Shown: positions 1 through 9,140 of the stretch, piece after piece
Layout: the number at the start of each line of letters is the position of its first letter
Numbering within the stretch: position 1 is the first letter of the stretch
DNA from: Oleiphilus messinensis
GTDB taxonomy: Bacteria > Pseudomonadota > Gammaproteobacteria > Pseudomonadales > Oleiphilaceae
Reading direction: 5' to 3'
Assembly: GCF_002162375.1 (NCBI RefSeq)
Contig: NZ_CP021425.1
Span: 5,692,501-5,756,500, forward strand
Length of the DNA: 64,000 nt
Notes under the pieces: model-generated
What the model was told of the DNA's origin: nothing
The model's database searches: none
The model's input: the letters and a program-made list of their open reading frames with translations, nothing else
Translations under genes and position numbers: made by a program

Positions 1-526
1 GTTGCGTCAGAAAAAGCGATTCCGCATCACTTGAACCACGCCCCAGCAGTGCGTTCCGGTGGGGATAACGTCCAAATCGCTCAATAATCGCTTTGTGCTT
101 CAACTCGAATTCGTAGTTATCTTCGAGGCCCGCAACAGAAAACAAAACAAGCGCTTGCTCATGCACCTTCAATGACTCGCTATGCATGTACGGCAAGAAC
201 AGGAACGGTAACTGCCTGACACTCAAGTGGTGATGATAGCCTTTCTCCACAGCGTGCTGAGCCAGTGTCAAAGCCATACCATCAAAAGCAAATGATCGCG
301 GGTCATCACGGTACATATTGCGGGAAAACTGATCCAGAACAATGACTTCCGCCAGCGCGCCTTCAGGACAGCTGCGCCATGCGTCGCACTCTCCGGATGC
401 AGCCTGTTGATGTAGTACTGCAAACCGGTCACGAATCATTCGATCGAGATGGACACTTTTGGTCCACCACTGTTGAGGCGCTAATTCTGTAAACCAGAAA
501 CGTAACACATCTCTATAGTCCATCAT
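1..526 (-). CDS. DUF924 family protein (partial, 3' end outside window)
   Basis: The reading frame is open from an ATG at 526 to the left edge, so the C-terminus is missing. The translation starts MMDYRDVLRFWF and carries the pattern I associate with DUF924: a WW pair near residue 20, LDQFSRN, a PYMHSE segment, a KHKAIIERFGRYPHRN stretch and LGR near the edge. DUF924 proteins are small, helical, TPR-like bacterial proteins of unknown biochemical role. A GAGGTAAG ribosome site precedes the two adjacent ATG codons (526 and 523). The gene starts only 14 bases after the exported protein upstream, so the two are probably co-transcribed. The family call is fairly secure; function is unknown. Confidence 0.8.
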   Translation of the reverse strand, partial: MMDYRDVLRFWFTELAPQQWWTKSVHLDRMIRDRFAVLHQQAASGECDAWRSCPEGALAEVIVLDQFSRNMYRDDPRSFAFDGMALTLAQHAVEKGYHHHLSVRQLPFLFLPYMHSESLKVHEQALVLFSVAGLEDNYEFELKHKAIIERFGRYPHRNALLGRGSSDAESLFLTQ

Positions 527-540
527 TCTTACCTCAACTA

Positions 541-1158
541 TCACTCAACAAATTGTAATGATTGCATACTTTGCTCGCCCAAACGCAACCAGGTATCAGC
601 CAGATCCAGCGTTGTATTGAACGACACCATAAGTAATCGTCCTTCCAGGGAAATACCATACATCAGATTATGAATTTTAGCGTCTTTTGCGGGTGTGATC
701 ATTTCCAGCACAATGTATTGACGACCATTTTGTTCGATGATTTCATCGCGTATCCAATCTGCCGAGGGATAAAGCTGGCGAAACAGTCTTGAAAATGCAA
801 TTTTTGCCTGCGGTATATTCTGCTCGGAAACTTGATTATCGGTGAAGCTTAAAGCAATACTCACACTGCCGGAAAAATCGGAATAGGCCTCCACTGGAGC
901 CTCTATGCCCGGGTACTTTTCACTCAACATTGCTTTGGGCATAACCGATAGCAAAGAAGGTATGCGAATCGTCGCTTTACCATTCAATACAGGTGTCTCG
1001 ACCCATTTTATCGTTTCGCTCTTCTGGATCGTCTCAACCTGTTCCTGTGCATACAGCCGTGTTCCCGGTGCACACAATAAAACAACGCACACCAACACAC
1101 ACATTCCAACGCACAACAGAACTGAAAATTTTCGCCGTTGAACCCATACACCGGCCAT
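541..1158 (-). CDS. exported protein of unknown function
   Basis: This is a 205-residue protein with a basic start, a long Cys/Val/Leu-rich hydrophobic segment (about residues 11-30) and an alanine before a charged Gln/Glu stretch, which reads as a signal peptide ending near YAQ. The mature part is mixed alpha/beta with no catalytic motif I recognise; it contains SVSIALSFTDN and a C-terminal MVSFNTTLD segment. The start is well supported by AGGAG six bases before the ATG. It is followed at 14 bases by the DUF924 gene on the same strand. It could be a periplasmic or outer-membrane-associated stress protein, but nothing in the sequence decides this. Confidence 0.7.
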   Translation of the reverse strand: MAGVWVQRRKFSVLLCVGMCVLVCVVLLCAPGTRLYAQEQVETIQKSETIKWVETPVLNGKATIRIPSLLSVMPKAMLSEKYPGIEAPVEAYSDFSGSVSIALSFTDNQVSEQNIPQAKIAFSRLFRQLYPSADWIRDEIIEQNGRQYIVLEMITPAKDAKIHNLMYGISLEGRLLMVSFNTTLDLADTWLRLGEQSMQSLQFVE

Positions 1159-1346
1159 GAGGCACTCCTACCTCTTTTAAGAATCCGTGAATAGTAATGT
1201 TTTTACTGTCGATTGCACAGCGTTCTTTTATTTACTTTTGGCGGCGAATCGCCAAGACTGAACCAAGCACATAAACCCCAAATTACACGGCCAACACAAT
1301 TCGGCGGTTGAAGCCCAGCCGGGCCATACCGACAAAATCACGCGCG

Positions 1347-1925
1347 ATGAACCTAATCCTGATCTGCCTCACCGTAACCAGCATACTATTGCAAATCAAT
1401 GCACAGATATTGTTTGCGCGGAAAACGCCAGACTATTCATTCAAATCCAAAACCATCAGTGAATTGGCAGAACGAAACGCACCTCAGGGGCCTGCTGTCA
1501 GAGTTTTCTTTTTTTTACCCCAGGCGTTATTGCTCTGGGGGCTGGCTTACTGTTTATACGTACAAAACCCACTGCTCGAAACCGTTTCCATACTGATTTC
1601 ACTAACCGGCACAGGATATTTTGTCGCAACCTTTTTTCCATGTGACAAGGGCTCACCAATCTGGGGGACAATCAGCAACAGAATCCATAATCTGGGGGGG
1701 ACTTTCGAGTATATTGGCGCAGTTGGCGGCTTTTTATGGTTCTCCTACCTTGAACTCGCGCCTTACTCCAGAGTACAGCATACGCTGTCAATGCTGCTGG
1801 GTATCATCATACTGCTCGCGTTTTTCGGTATGGCCACACAATCTCTGCGCCCCATACGAGGCATTATTCAGCGAATCGCAGAAGGCTGTATATTTATCTG
1901 GTTTTTAGCAATGAGTTTTTATTAA
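1347..1925 (+). CDS. DUF998-family membrane protein
   Basis: A hydrophobic protein of about 192 residues with five to six predicted membrane segments. The TISELAERNAPQGP segment after the first helix and the FPCDKG element with a following H-N-L-G-G-T-FEY stretch are the hallmarks I associate with DUF998 integral membrane proteins, whose function is not established. An in-frame TTG at 1308 would add 13 residues (MKPSRAIPTKSRA); neither start has a convincing ribosome site, and I prefer the ATG at 1347 because the first helix begins directly after it. It stands alone, divergent from the exported protein at 541-1158. Confidence 0.7.
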   Translation: MNLILICLTVTSILLQINAQILFARKTPDYSFKSKTISELAERNAPQGPAVRVFFFLPQALLLWGLAYCLYVQNPLLETVSILISLTGTGYFVATFFPCDKGSPIWGTISNRIHNLGGTFEYIGAVGGFLWFSYLELAPYSRVQHTLSMLLGIIILLAFFGMATQSLRPIRGIIQRIAEGCIFIWFLAMSFY

Positions 1926-2049
1926 TCCTGAAACCGATACACGGCAAAAATCGGAACCTGTGGCTGGATCAGAAATGGAACCCCCAATGACCGGCTTTCA
2001 TGCGATACAACTTTATGGTTCCCGGTGGCGTCACATTCAGCCAGTATAG

Positions 2050-2844
2050 TCACGCACGCTGTTGAGCGACAACCGTTTCTTCCGCTTCCTCAACGGTTGG
2101 ATAAAGCTGCAACTGTGAGCTCAAGTCAGCACGGATCTGATCATAAAATGAAAACAGGGGCTTGGCGAGAATATTAGGCTTGGTCAGATCCAGGTGATAC
2201 ACCGCCTTGGTACCCTGCATTTCCACCGTGTGACTGATTTGCTGAAACATCACCCCGTGCGCCCTTAGTTTTTTGTAGAGCATCGGCGGTAAGGCACAAA
2301 AAACATGTTCTTGCAGAAGTATATTGGCCAATCCAATCGCAGATAGATACAGCGCAATCGTGATCTGAGGAAAAAGTCGGGCGGAATCTACTTTGGGTTG
2401 GCCTGACCCGAGGTAGTCCTGAATCATTCGATCAATCCGGGTTGGAATGGCTAACCTTGAAATTTCACCATAAGCTCCCCGGGTTAAATCTTCAATTTTA
2501 AATGACGAAAGCCACTCATCGTTGACACCAAATTGCTCAATGGGAAGTTTGTTCTGATTACGCCCCGGCTCGGGAATAACCAGCCGAATACAGGCCACAA
2601 AACGATCCGATTGCCGATGCTTGAGGAGAATATGCTGGGAATAGCGATCAAATGCATCGATGTCCATGCCATGCTTGTGACTGGACTCCATCGCCAGCTC
2701 CTGGGCATAGACCTGGTGCCGAAGTTGGTAGGCTTCACGCTTCAACGCCAGTGAGTCCGCGTATACCACACTGAAACAATCTTGAAACCCTTCCAGCACG
2801 GGAGACCCGTTTAACACGCCCGAGAGCGGGATTGACTCGTTCAT
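2050..2844 (-). CDS. PEP-CTERM/exosortase-type acyltransferase (LuxI-like fold)
   Basis: A 264-residue protein matching the acyltransferase family usually annotated as PEP-CTERM/exosortase-associated, which is related to autoinducer (LuxI) synthases and GNAT-fold N-acyl amino acid synthases. Supporting segments are AYQLRHQVYAQEL near the N-terminus, DAFDRYSQHILLKHR, FVACIRLVIPEP and a later EISRLAIP, the same order as in LuxI-like enzymes (recognition Arg, acyl-carrier side, RPxRF-like region). It probably condenses an acyl-ACP with an amine. The ATG at 2844 sits nine bases after GAGGAA; the upstream GTG at 2850 is too close to that site. No exosortase or PEP-CTERM substrate occurs in the window, so its physiological partner is unclear. 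A 10-bp inverted repeat lies just upstream. Confidence 0.7.
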   Translation of the reverse strand: MNESIPLSGVLNGSPVLEGFQDCFSVVYADSLALKREAYQLRHQVYAQELAMESSHKHGMDIDAFDRYSQHILLKHRQSDRFVACIRLVIPEPGRNQNKLPIEQFGVNDEWLSSFKIEDLTRGAYGEISRLAIPTRIDRMIQDYLGSGQPKVDSARLFPQITIALYLSAIGLANILLQEHVFCALPPMLYKKLRAHGVMFQQISHTVEMQGTKAVYHLDLTKPNILAKPLFSFYDQIRADLSSQLQLYPTVEEAEETVVAQQRA

Positions 2845-2865
2845 GATCACTGATTCCTCAATAGT

Positions 2866-2896
2866 CCCGGTTTCACAGGATCACCATGAAACCGGG
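2866..2896. promoter_or_regulatory. inverted repeat in the leader of the acyltransferase gene
   Basis: CCCGGTTTCA (2866-2875) and TGAAACCGGG (2887-2896) are perfect 10-base inverted arms separated by 11 bases, centred about 37 bases before the ATG of the acyltransferase gene. There is no T-run after it on either strand, so it is not an intrinsic terminator. It may be an operator or a 5'-UTR hairpin. The rest of 2845-3065 shows nothing I can name. Confidence 0.45.
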
Positions 2897-3065
2897 TAAA
2901 AAGCTTTAACGACCAGTTAAGCGTAAAAGTGATCAGTGTATCCATTGAACCACTCAGCGATAAACGGTGGCTGAGAAACGATGAGCTGCAAAGCACGCAT
3001 TCAGAATGAGATTCAGCCCGCAAATTTGCATTCAGTAACACATTCTTAACTCACCGTGCTGCAAC

Positions 3066-4067
3066 TCAATAACCGTCCTGCAACGAAGTCTTGCCACTGA
3101 ATACGCGGTAATTATAAATGTTGTAGGCAATCACCATCGGCAAAAACAAGACAATGCCAAACAAAGAGAACGTTAAGGACGCGTCGGGTGCCACAGCCTC
3201 CCAAAAGGTTAAGCGTTCTGGCCCAATATACGGGAACAGGCCCGCTCCCAAGCCGATAAATGCACAAACAAACAACAACATCGCCCACCCCAGAGGCACC
3301 AGGTCCTGACTCAAGTTGCGGGACGGCATGCGAATCGCCCGCCACAACCGATAGGACACGAACAGTGTCAGGATCGGTACCGGCAATAACCACGGACCTA
3401 CGGCAGGAGACAGCCATCGGGCCGCAATGGCGTCAAAATCAAACAGCACCCAGAAACATACCCCGGCCAAACCGATCAGCGTCAAGAACAACGCCCGTTG
3501 GGCCAGCCAACGCATTTTTTGCTGCGCAGTATTATCGCACTTCCTGATTAACCAGCACGCCCCCAAGAGCCCGTACCCGGACACCAGAGCCAATCCAGTC
3601 AGAACGGAGAAGGGTGATAACCAATAGTCTCCAGTGCTCTGTTCCGGAAGGTAAATATGCTCCACTACCGCCCCGACAATTATGCCCTGACATAACGCCG
3701 CGAGACTCGAGCCAATAGTGAAGCTCAAATCCCACCATTTACGGCTGGTTGTTGCCTTGAAATAAAACTCGAAAGCAACACCACGAAAGATCAAAGCAAT
3801 CAACATTAAAATAACAGGTAAATACAAGGTCGATAACCAGGCAGCATACACCCGGGGGAAAGCAACAAAGAGTACAACACCACCGAATACCAGCCATGTT
3901 TGATTGCTGTCCCACAAGTGGGACAGACTTTTCAGTGCAAGCGCCTTTTCTTCCCCTTTACTGAGCCACGGGGAGACAATACCAACACCGAGGGAGAATC
4001 CATCCAGCAACACATAAAACAAAATACCCACTGCCATCAAAAGCAGATAAACCAGTGCCAGATCCAT
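3066..4067 (-). CDS. cydB: cytochrome bd-type (cyanide-insensitive) quinol oxidase subunit II
   Basis: A 333-residue integral membrane protein with about eight hydrophobic segments. It begins with the typical subunit II pattern (MDLALVYLLLMAVGILFYVLLDGFSLGVG) and contains the SHLWDSNQTWLVFGG segment and the FRGVAFEFYFK element of the CydB/CioB family. Subunit II pairs with subunit I to make the quinol-oxidising, oxygen-reducing terminal oxidase of the inner membrane. It begins two bases after the subunit I stop codon, so the two are translated from one message. The length and the short Q-loop of its partner place it with the cyanide-insensitive CioB type rather than with E. coli CydB. Confidence 0.93.
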   Translation of the reverse strand: MDLALVYLLLMAVGILFYVLLDGFSLGVGIVSPWLSKGEEKALALKSLSHLWDSNQTWLVFGGVVLFVAFPRVYAAWLSTLYLPVILMLIALIFRGVAFEFYFKATTSRKWWDLSFTIGSSLAALCQGIIVGAVVEHIYLPEQSTGDYWLSPFSVLTGLALVSGYGLLGACWLIRKCDNTAQQKMRWLAQRALFLTLIGLAGVCFWVLFDFDAIAARWLSPAVGPWLLPVPILTLFVSYRLWRAIRMPSRNLSQDLVPLGWAMLLFVCAFIGLGAGLFPYIGPERLTFWEAVAPDASLTFSLFGIVLFLPMVIAYNIYNYRVFSGKTSLQDGY

Positions 4068-4069
4068 CG

Positions 4070-5452
4070 TTACACCTCCTGTTGCGCGGGATTGAGCATT
4101 GCCGGTAAGGCTTCAGCATCCGATTGGGAACCAGGCTCACGTCCAGCTGAACCCGGCCCTTTCATTACCAACTTTCGCATAAACATCAAATACACCACAA
4201 ACAGCAGGGAATAAACGGTCACGAAAAGCGAGAACGTCAATAGCACTTGAGAGGCAGGTAGGGGTGATACCACATCAACAGTGCGCACCAGCCCCTGCAC
4301 CAGCCAGGGCTGACGACCGACTTCAACCACATACCACCCCGCCAGCGTCGCGATCACACCTGCGGGGATCATGAGCAATGCAAAGCGATGCAAGACCACA
4401 GAGTCATACAACGTACCCCGATAGCGGTGCCAGGCTCCCAACATGCCCAACAGTAACATCAAACCACCCAGAGCGAGCATTATACGAAAACTGAAAAAGA
4501 CCACCGGTACAGGTGGACGCTGATCGGCAGGGACCTGGTCCAGGCCTGCAATTTCGCCATCAATTTTGTGGGTCAAAATGAGACTGGCAGCGTACGGAAT
4601 CTCGATTTCGTAATGGTTGGTCTCCTGGGTCATATCAGGCAAGGCAAAAACCCTGAATCCTGCACCCTGTTCGGTTTCCCAGATCGCTTCCATTGCCGCC
4701 AGCTTAACCGGCTGGTGTTTCGCTACGTTCAGGCCATGTAAGTCACCCACAACAACCTGCAACGGTGCCAGAATCACCAGTACCCACATCGCGACAGAAA
4801 ACCCCGCCCGGGCAAATTCAATATGACGCCGACGCAACAAATAGTATGCATTTACCCCCGCCACCAAAAGTGAAGCCGAGATAAAGCTGGCTAACACCAT
4901 ATGGGTGTAACGATACGGAAATGAGGGATTGAAAATAACCGCAAACCAGTCAGTCGGTCGAAACTGGCCATCAACAATTTCATATCCCGCCGGCGTGTGC
5001 ATCCAGGAGTTGGCAGCAAGAATCCAGAACGCTGAAATCATGGTGCCAATACATACGATACAGGTCGCCATAAAATGTACTTTGGGGCTGACCCGCTTCC
5101 AGCCAAAGAGCATAATCCCGAGAAAACCGGCTTCCAGAAAAAACGCAGTTAGCACCTCATAGGATAACAACGGGCTTAACACGGGCCCAACAATTTCGGA
5201 AAAGCGGCTGAAGTTGGTACCAAATTCGTAAGAAAGTACAACCCCCGATACCACGCCCATACCGAACGTTAGTGCAAAAGGCTTTTGCCAGAAGCGAATT
5301 TGCTCCATATAGACTGACTTTCCGGTTTTCAACCACCGGGCTTCCATGTAGACCAGATAGGCAGACAACCCAATTGTGATGGTGGGAAAGATAATATGGT
5401 AACTAATGGTAAACGCGAACTGAATACGTGAAAGCAAAGCCACATCAAACAT
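4070..5452 (-). CDS. cydA: cytochrome bd-type (cyanide-insensitive) quinol oxidase subunit I
   Basis: A 460-residue haem-bearing subunit I. His19 and His184 match the axial haem ligands of bd oxidases, Glu99 and Glu107 match the conserved proton-pathway acids, and GRQPW is at 379-383. Met325 in SFRIMLALGG is a good candidate for the haem b558 methionine ligand. The periplasmic Q-loop between about residues 240 and 320 is short, as in CioA, which supports the cyanide-insensitive subgroup. The ATG overlaps the stop codon of the 54-residue protein upstream by eight bases, so translation is coupled. Two FNR/ANR-like boxes lie upstream of the operon. In Pseudomonas aeruginosa ANR is known to repress cioAB; the same here is inference. 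Confidence 0.93.
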   Translation of the reverse strand: MFDVALLSRIQFAFTISYHIIFPTITIGLSAYLVYMEARWLKTGKSVYMEQIRFWQKPFALTFGMGVVSGVVLSYEFGTNFSRFSEIVGPVLSPLLSYEVLTAFFLEAGFLGIMLFGWKRVSPKVHFMATCIVCIGTMISAFWILAANSWMHTPAGYEIVDGQFRPTDWFAVIFNPSFPYRYTHMVLASFISASLLVAGVNAYYLLRRRHIEFARAGFSVAMWVLVILAPLQVVVGDLHGLNVAKHQPVKLAAMEAIWETEQGAGFRVFALPDMTQETNHYEIEIPYAASLILTHKIDGEIAGLDQVPADQRPPVPVVFFSFRIMLALGGLMLLLGMLGAWHRYRGTLYDSVVLHRFALLMIPAGVIATLAGWYVVEVGRQPWLVQGLVRTVDVVSPLPASQVLLTFSLFVTVYSLLFVVYLMFMRKLVMKGPGSAGREPGSQSDAEALPAMLNPAQQEV

Positions 5453-5609
5453 AAGGCGCGTCCTCTAAAGCGTCCGGCTCGGCGCGGTGCTTCCCCGGAG
5501 GCTGCCAACCGGCAGCAGAATAACCTGTTAACCTGGGCAAATTTACGATGGTCAGCGCCAGGAACAACACAAACACCAAAGCTACAACATCCAACATCCA
5601 CGTCGCCAT
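5445..5609 (-). CDS. 54-residue membrane protein leading the oxidase operon
   Basis: This is a short open frame of 54 codons plus stop. It begins MATWMLDVVALVFVLFLALT, has one strong transmembrane helix (about residues 5-24), and continues as a soluble Pro/Gly-rich tail (TGYSAAGWQPPGKHRAEP). GGAGA lies seven bases before its ATG, a better ribosome site than that of subunit I, and its stop codon overlaps the start of subunit I by eight bases. This points to real, coupled expression as the first gene of the oxidase operon. CydX, AppX and CydS are known small single-helix subunits of bd oxidases, usually encoded after subunit II, so an accessory subunit or assembly factor is likely. No sequence likeness to CydX can be claimed from inspection. 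Confidence 0.75.
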   Translation of the reverse strand: MATWMLDVVALVFVLFLALTIVNLPRLTGYSAAGWQPPGKHRAEPDALEDAPYV

Positions 5610-5722
5610 TATCGTCTCCTATCCGGTAATTTTTGCTACGGCCACAACATTGAGCGATGAAAAGGCCGCGCTCACAGCAGTAGAGCAATTCGCAGGCCAA
5701 CCACAAATATCATGATAAGTTA

Positions 5723-5736
5723 TTGATTTAGAGCAA
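5723..5736. promoter_or_regulatory. FNR/ANR-like box 1
   Basis: TTGATTTAGAGCAA matches the FNR/ANR pattern TTGAT-N4-ATCAA at nine of ten defined positions. It lies in the divergent region between the oxidase operon (start 5609) and the histidine kinase (start 5857). Confidence 0.5.
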
Positions 5737-5772
5737 TCCGGCATAAATCCTGAAACTAAATAGACAACTTAG

Positions 5773-5786
5773 TTGACAAAAATCAA
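5773..5786. promoter_or_regulatory. FNR/ANR-like box 2
   Basis: TTGACAAAAATCAA matches TTGAT-N4-ATCAA at nine of ten defined positions. It lies 50 bases from box 1, centre to centre, and about 70 bases before the histidine kinase start. Two near-perfect sites in one short divergent region beside an oxygen-reducing oxidase make oxygen-responsive control plausible. Confidence 0.55.
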
Positions 5787-5856
5787 TCAAATACTGTAAA
5801 CATTGTTGGCAGCTGCTAACTTCATTGGCAGACCAATTGGAAACCAACAGATACCT

Positions 5857-7749
5857 ATGACAAACCAGCTCCTGTTCATCTTTTCCATGTGGCTGACCAT
5901 CCTTTTATCTGTCAGCGTCGCATCGTGGCTCTGGTATAAAGGTCATCGCGAGAAAGGCCTCTCCATACTGGCATGTTATACATTGTTGATGGCCGTTTGG
6001 TGTCTGGGACATTTACTGGGTTTTAATGGCAATGCGTCCCTCGCGGCATTGATACTGCTATTGAACCCATTGATGCCCACCACCTTTCTTCACTTCATTT
6101 TGCAGTGGCTGGCCCCGTTGTTTACAGAAAGTCAGGATCACCAAAAACATATTTCACGCTGGATGCGATGGCTCTATGGCAGCGCGATTATACTGGTGAC
6201 CTTGACCTGGTTAAGTGGTGGCGGGCATTTCCAGGCCTGGCTGGACTTCCCATTATTTTTCCATCTGGACTTTCCCGGCTGGGTTAACCTGATTTATGCA
6301 ATTGCGGTTGGCGCAGCGGCCCACGTTGTCTTGTTCATCGCATTTATGATCAGTACCGGCAATCTGCGACGTTCGATTATTGCCATGTTTATCACCGGGA
6401 TCTGGGGCTTTATTCTTTCCGTCAGTTTTATTTTTCCGTCGATGAACATGCAACTGTTTCCCTACGCCATGCTCGCCCTGCCCAGCTATCCAATTCTGGT
6501 TGTTTATAGTGTGGTTCGTTATCGCTTGATCGAAGTAAACGCCTGGGTTAGCAAAGGTGTACTCTGGGCCGCTATCCTGACCATCAGCATGTTAGCCATG
6601 AGTGTATTACTGGCACTGCTGGCCCCGCTCGGCCTGGCCGACCTCGCTGGCGTGCCCAGTGCTCAGCTGATTTTGTACTCAGGTATATTACTGTTCATCG
6701 CAGGGGTATTGTACGGCCCGGCAAAGGAGTTTGCAGATCGCCTGATCTACCCTGACGGCATGCTCGACAACAATACGCTGGATGCCTGGGTTAACGCATT
6801 TAGCCGTGCCAACAGTTGGGGTGAGCTGGAGCACACCGCATACACTCTCTGGCAACAACAAACACGCACTCCCTGCCATATCCTGATTGATACGGATTCG
6901 CTCCAGAACGCACCAAGTTCACAAAATCATTTTAACTGCCAGAAACAGAATGGCACCTGGCTGTGTCGCTGCACCTCTTGGGAGGAAACCAGCCCGGGCA
7001 TTCAGCGTATGGCGGAAACGTTCGCGCAATTACTTGCCAGCGCCTGTCAAAGCCTCGATCGGGCCCTGTTATTAGCCGAAGCAGAACGAAAACGATTACA
7101 GCAAAAACACCTGATCGAACTGGGTGGTCTGACAGCAGCCATTGCACATGAGTTACGCAACCCTCTCAACATTATCGCAATGGCCGCGACTCAGACCGAA
7201 CAACAAACCCGGCAGCATATTCAGACCCAGATCCAAAGGGCTGAACTACTGATAAAAGATGTTCTGTCTTACTCGGGGTCGCTGGAGTTGAACCTCCAAC
7301 GAACTGATTTAAGTGCGTTATTCAAGAGCGTCTGCCTGCAATGTGAAAAACTGTTCAACAAAAAAATTAATCTGGAAGCAAGTGATGGACTGTGGATCAC
7401 CGTCGATGCCCACCGCATTCAGCAGGTATTGGTCAATTTACTCGACAATGCTGCAGCCTTTACGTCAGATTCAGGTTGCGTGAAGGCCGTACTGCAAAAA
7501 CACCCAGACTCCATTCGCATTGGCATACACAACAATGGCCCAAGGATTCCGGACAATATGCTGCCTCAGCTTTTTCACCCCTTTGTCAGCAAGCGTGCAG
7601 GCGGAAGTGGCTTGGGTCTGGCGATTGTGCGCAGGATCGTCAATGAACATCAAGGCAAGGTCTGGCACAGTGGCACGGAGCCGGACTGGCCCGTCACATT
7701 TTTTGTAGAACTGCCGCTCAAACCCACTCTACACCGGGAAACTCGATGA
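5857..7749 (+). CDS. membrane sensor histidine kinase
   Basis: About 630 residues from the ATG at 5857; a TTG at 5803 would add 18 residues. The N-terminal ~300 residues hold roughly eight membrane helices in a 7TM-receptor-like arrangement, with little periplasmic sequence. A weakly conserved cytoplasmic domain follows, then a classical kinase core: H-box IAHELRNPLN with the phospho-accepting His near residue 431, N-box LVNLLDNAA, and glycine boxes ending GGSGLGLAIVRRIV. The stop overlaps the start of the response regulator by four bases (ATGA), so they form one two-component system. It is divergent from the oxidase operon and shares the FNR-like boxes, which suggests sensing of respiratory state. 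That link is inference; the ligand is unknown. Confidence 0.88.
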   Translation: MTNQLLFIFSMWLTILLSVSVASWLWYKGHREKGLSILACYTLLMAVWCLGHLLGFNGNASLAALILLLNPLMPTTFLHFILQWLAPLFTESQDHQKHISRWMRWLYGSAIILVTLTWLSGGGHFQAWLDFPLFFHLDFPGWVNLIYAIAVGAAAHVVLFIAFMISTGNLRRSIIAMFITGIWGFILSVSFIFPSMNMQLFPYAMLALPSYPILVVYSVVRYRLIEVNAWVSKGVLWAAILTISMLAMSVLLALLAPLGLADLAGVPSAQLILYSGILLFIAGVLYGPAKEFADRLIYPDGMLDNNTLDAWVNAFSRANSWGELEHTAYTLWQQQTRTPCHILIDTDSLQNAPSSQNHFNCQKQNGTWLCRCTSWEETSPGIQRMAETFAQLLASACQSLDRALLLAEAERKRLQQKHLIELGGLTAAIAHELRNPLNIIAMAATQTEQQTRQHIQTQIQRAELLIKDVLSYSGSLELNLQRTDLSALFKSVCLQCEKLFNKKINLEASDGLWITVDAHRIQQVLVNLLDNAAAFTSDSGCVKAVLQKHPDSIRIGIHNNGPRIPDNMLPQLFHPFVSKRAGGSGLGLAIVRRIVNEHQGKVWHSGTEPDWPVTFFVELPLKPTLHRETR

Positions 7750-9140
7750 ACAGAAACACTCAAATGCAAGGGCACATATTGCTGGTTGATGATGAGCAAG
7801 CGTTTTGCGAACTCTGCAGCCTTTGGCTCACTCAAAAAGGGTATTCCGTCAATACCTGCGGCAATATGCAGGCTGCACTGGCCTTGTTCGAACAAGAGCG
7901 CTTTGACCTGGTTGTTCATGATCTTGCCTTACCCCCGACCTTCAGACCTGAAGATACTGTTGCCGAGTTGATTCGTTATGGCGATACTCCAGTGGTTGTC
8001 CTGACCGGGCACAACGAGAAGTCGCTCGCACTCGACGCGATTCGCAACGGGGCCTGGGACTTCCTGACGAAACCGATTGATCCGGATTTTCTCAATGTTG
8101 TGGTGGCCCGAGCCATCGAACGCCAACGCCTTGCCAATGAAGTCCGAGTTCTCAATGCCCGGGTCGAACAGGAAAATTACACTGACACACTGGGCCTGGT
8201 GGGGAATAGCAAAGCCACCCAATCTCTGCGCGAGTTGATCAGACGCATTGCGCCAACCGATGTCTCCGTTCTAATTCAAGGACCCAGTGGTACCGGTAAA
8301 GAGCTGATCGCCAGTGCTTTGCACCGCTTAAGTCTGCGCAAGGAAAAACCGTTTATCTCGGTGCACTGTGGTGCCATTCCAGGGGATTTGCTGGAAAGCG
8401 AACTATTCGGCTACAAAAAAGGGGCTTTCACCGGCGCCGACCGTGATCGCAAGGGACTCTTGAAAATGGCGGACGGTGGCACCTTGTTTCTGGACGAAAT
8501 CGGGGAGATGCCACTCGCCATGCAGGTCAAGCTGCTTCGAGTTTTACAGGAAGGGAGCTACTATCCGGTCGGCAGTCGACAAATGGAACATATTGATATT
8601 CGGGTTATCAGTGCGACAAACCGGGACATTCCCACCGCAATTGAAGAGGGTATCTTTCGCGATGACCTCTACTATCGAATCAAAGGACTTACGGTTGCGA
8701 CCCAGCCCTTGCAACAGCGCCCTGAGGACATCCCTATTCTGGTTCGGGCCTTCCTGGAACGTTATGGGACACAGCATGATCAACAGATTCAGCTGGATCC
8801 CGCTGCAGCACACTGGTTCTCACAACAGATCTGGCCCGGAAATGTAAGGGAACTGAGAAATGTGATTGAAAGCGCCGCAGCGGTTTGCCAAAACAATGTA
8901 CTCAGTATTGCCGACCTGATGTTGGTAACCGGATCCTCCACCGTTCCCGCAGATAAAGACACACCACCCCGCCAAATTGACCTGAACCACACATTGGATA
9001 CACAAGTAAAAGAGCTGGAAATAGCCTTGATTAAAATGGCGCTGGAAGCACAAGGCGGCAACAAAACCCGGGCTGCGGAGCAGTTGGGCCTCACAAGGCA
9101 AGGATTACAGAACAAAATATTGCGTTACAATCTGCAATAA
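7746..9140 (+). CDS. sigma-54-dependent response regulator, NtrC family
   Basis: A 464-residue protein with three domains. The receiver (about 8-125) has the acidic pair Asp15/Asp16 and phospho-acceptor Asp59. The AAA+ sigma-54 activator domain (about 170-400) has Walker A GPSGTGKE, the GAFTGA loop and Walker [16 protein letters not shown]-terminal Fis-type helix-turn-helix follows ([20 protein letters not shown]). With GAFTGA intact it should contact sigma-54 and open promoters when phosphorylated. It overlaps the kinase gene by four bases. Its targets are not obvious, since I found no good -24/-12 promoter in the neighbouring intergenic regions. A structured RNA candidate follows its stop codon. 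Confidence 0.93.
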   Translation: MNRNTQMQGHILLVDDEQAFCELCSLWLTQKGYSVNTCGNMQAALALFEQERFDLVVHDLALPPTFRPEDTVAELIRYGDTPVVVLTGHNEKSLALDAIRNGAWDFLTKPIDPDFLNVVVARAIERQRLANEVRVLNARVEQENYTDTLGLVGNSKATQSLRELIRRIAPTDVSVLIQGPSGTGKELIASALHRLSLRKEKPFISVHCGAIPGDLLESELFGYKKGAFTGADRDRKGLLKMADGGTLFLDEIGEMPLAMQVKLLRVLQEGSYYPVGSRQMEHIDIRVISATNRDIPTAIEEGIFRDDLYYRIKGLTVATQPLQQRPEDIPILVRAFLERYGTQHDQQIQLDPAAAHWFSQQIWPGNVRELRNVIESAAAVCQNNVLSIADLMLVTGSSTVPADKDTPPRQIDLNHTLDTQVKELEIALIKMALEAQGGNKTRAAEQLGLTRQGLQNKILRYNLQ

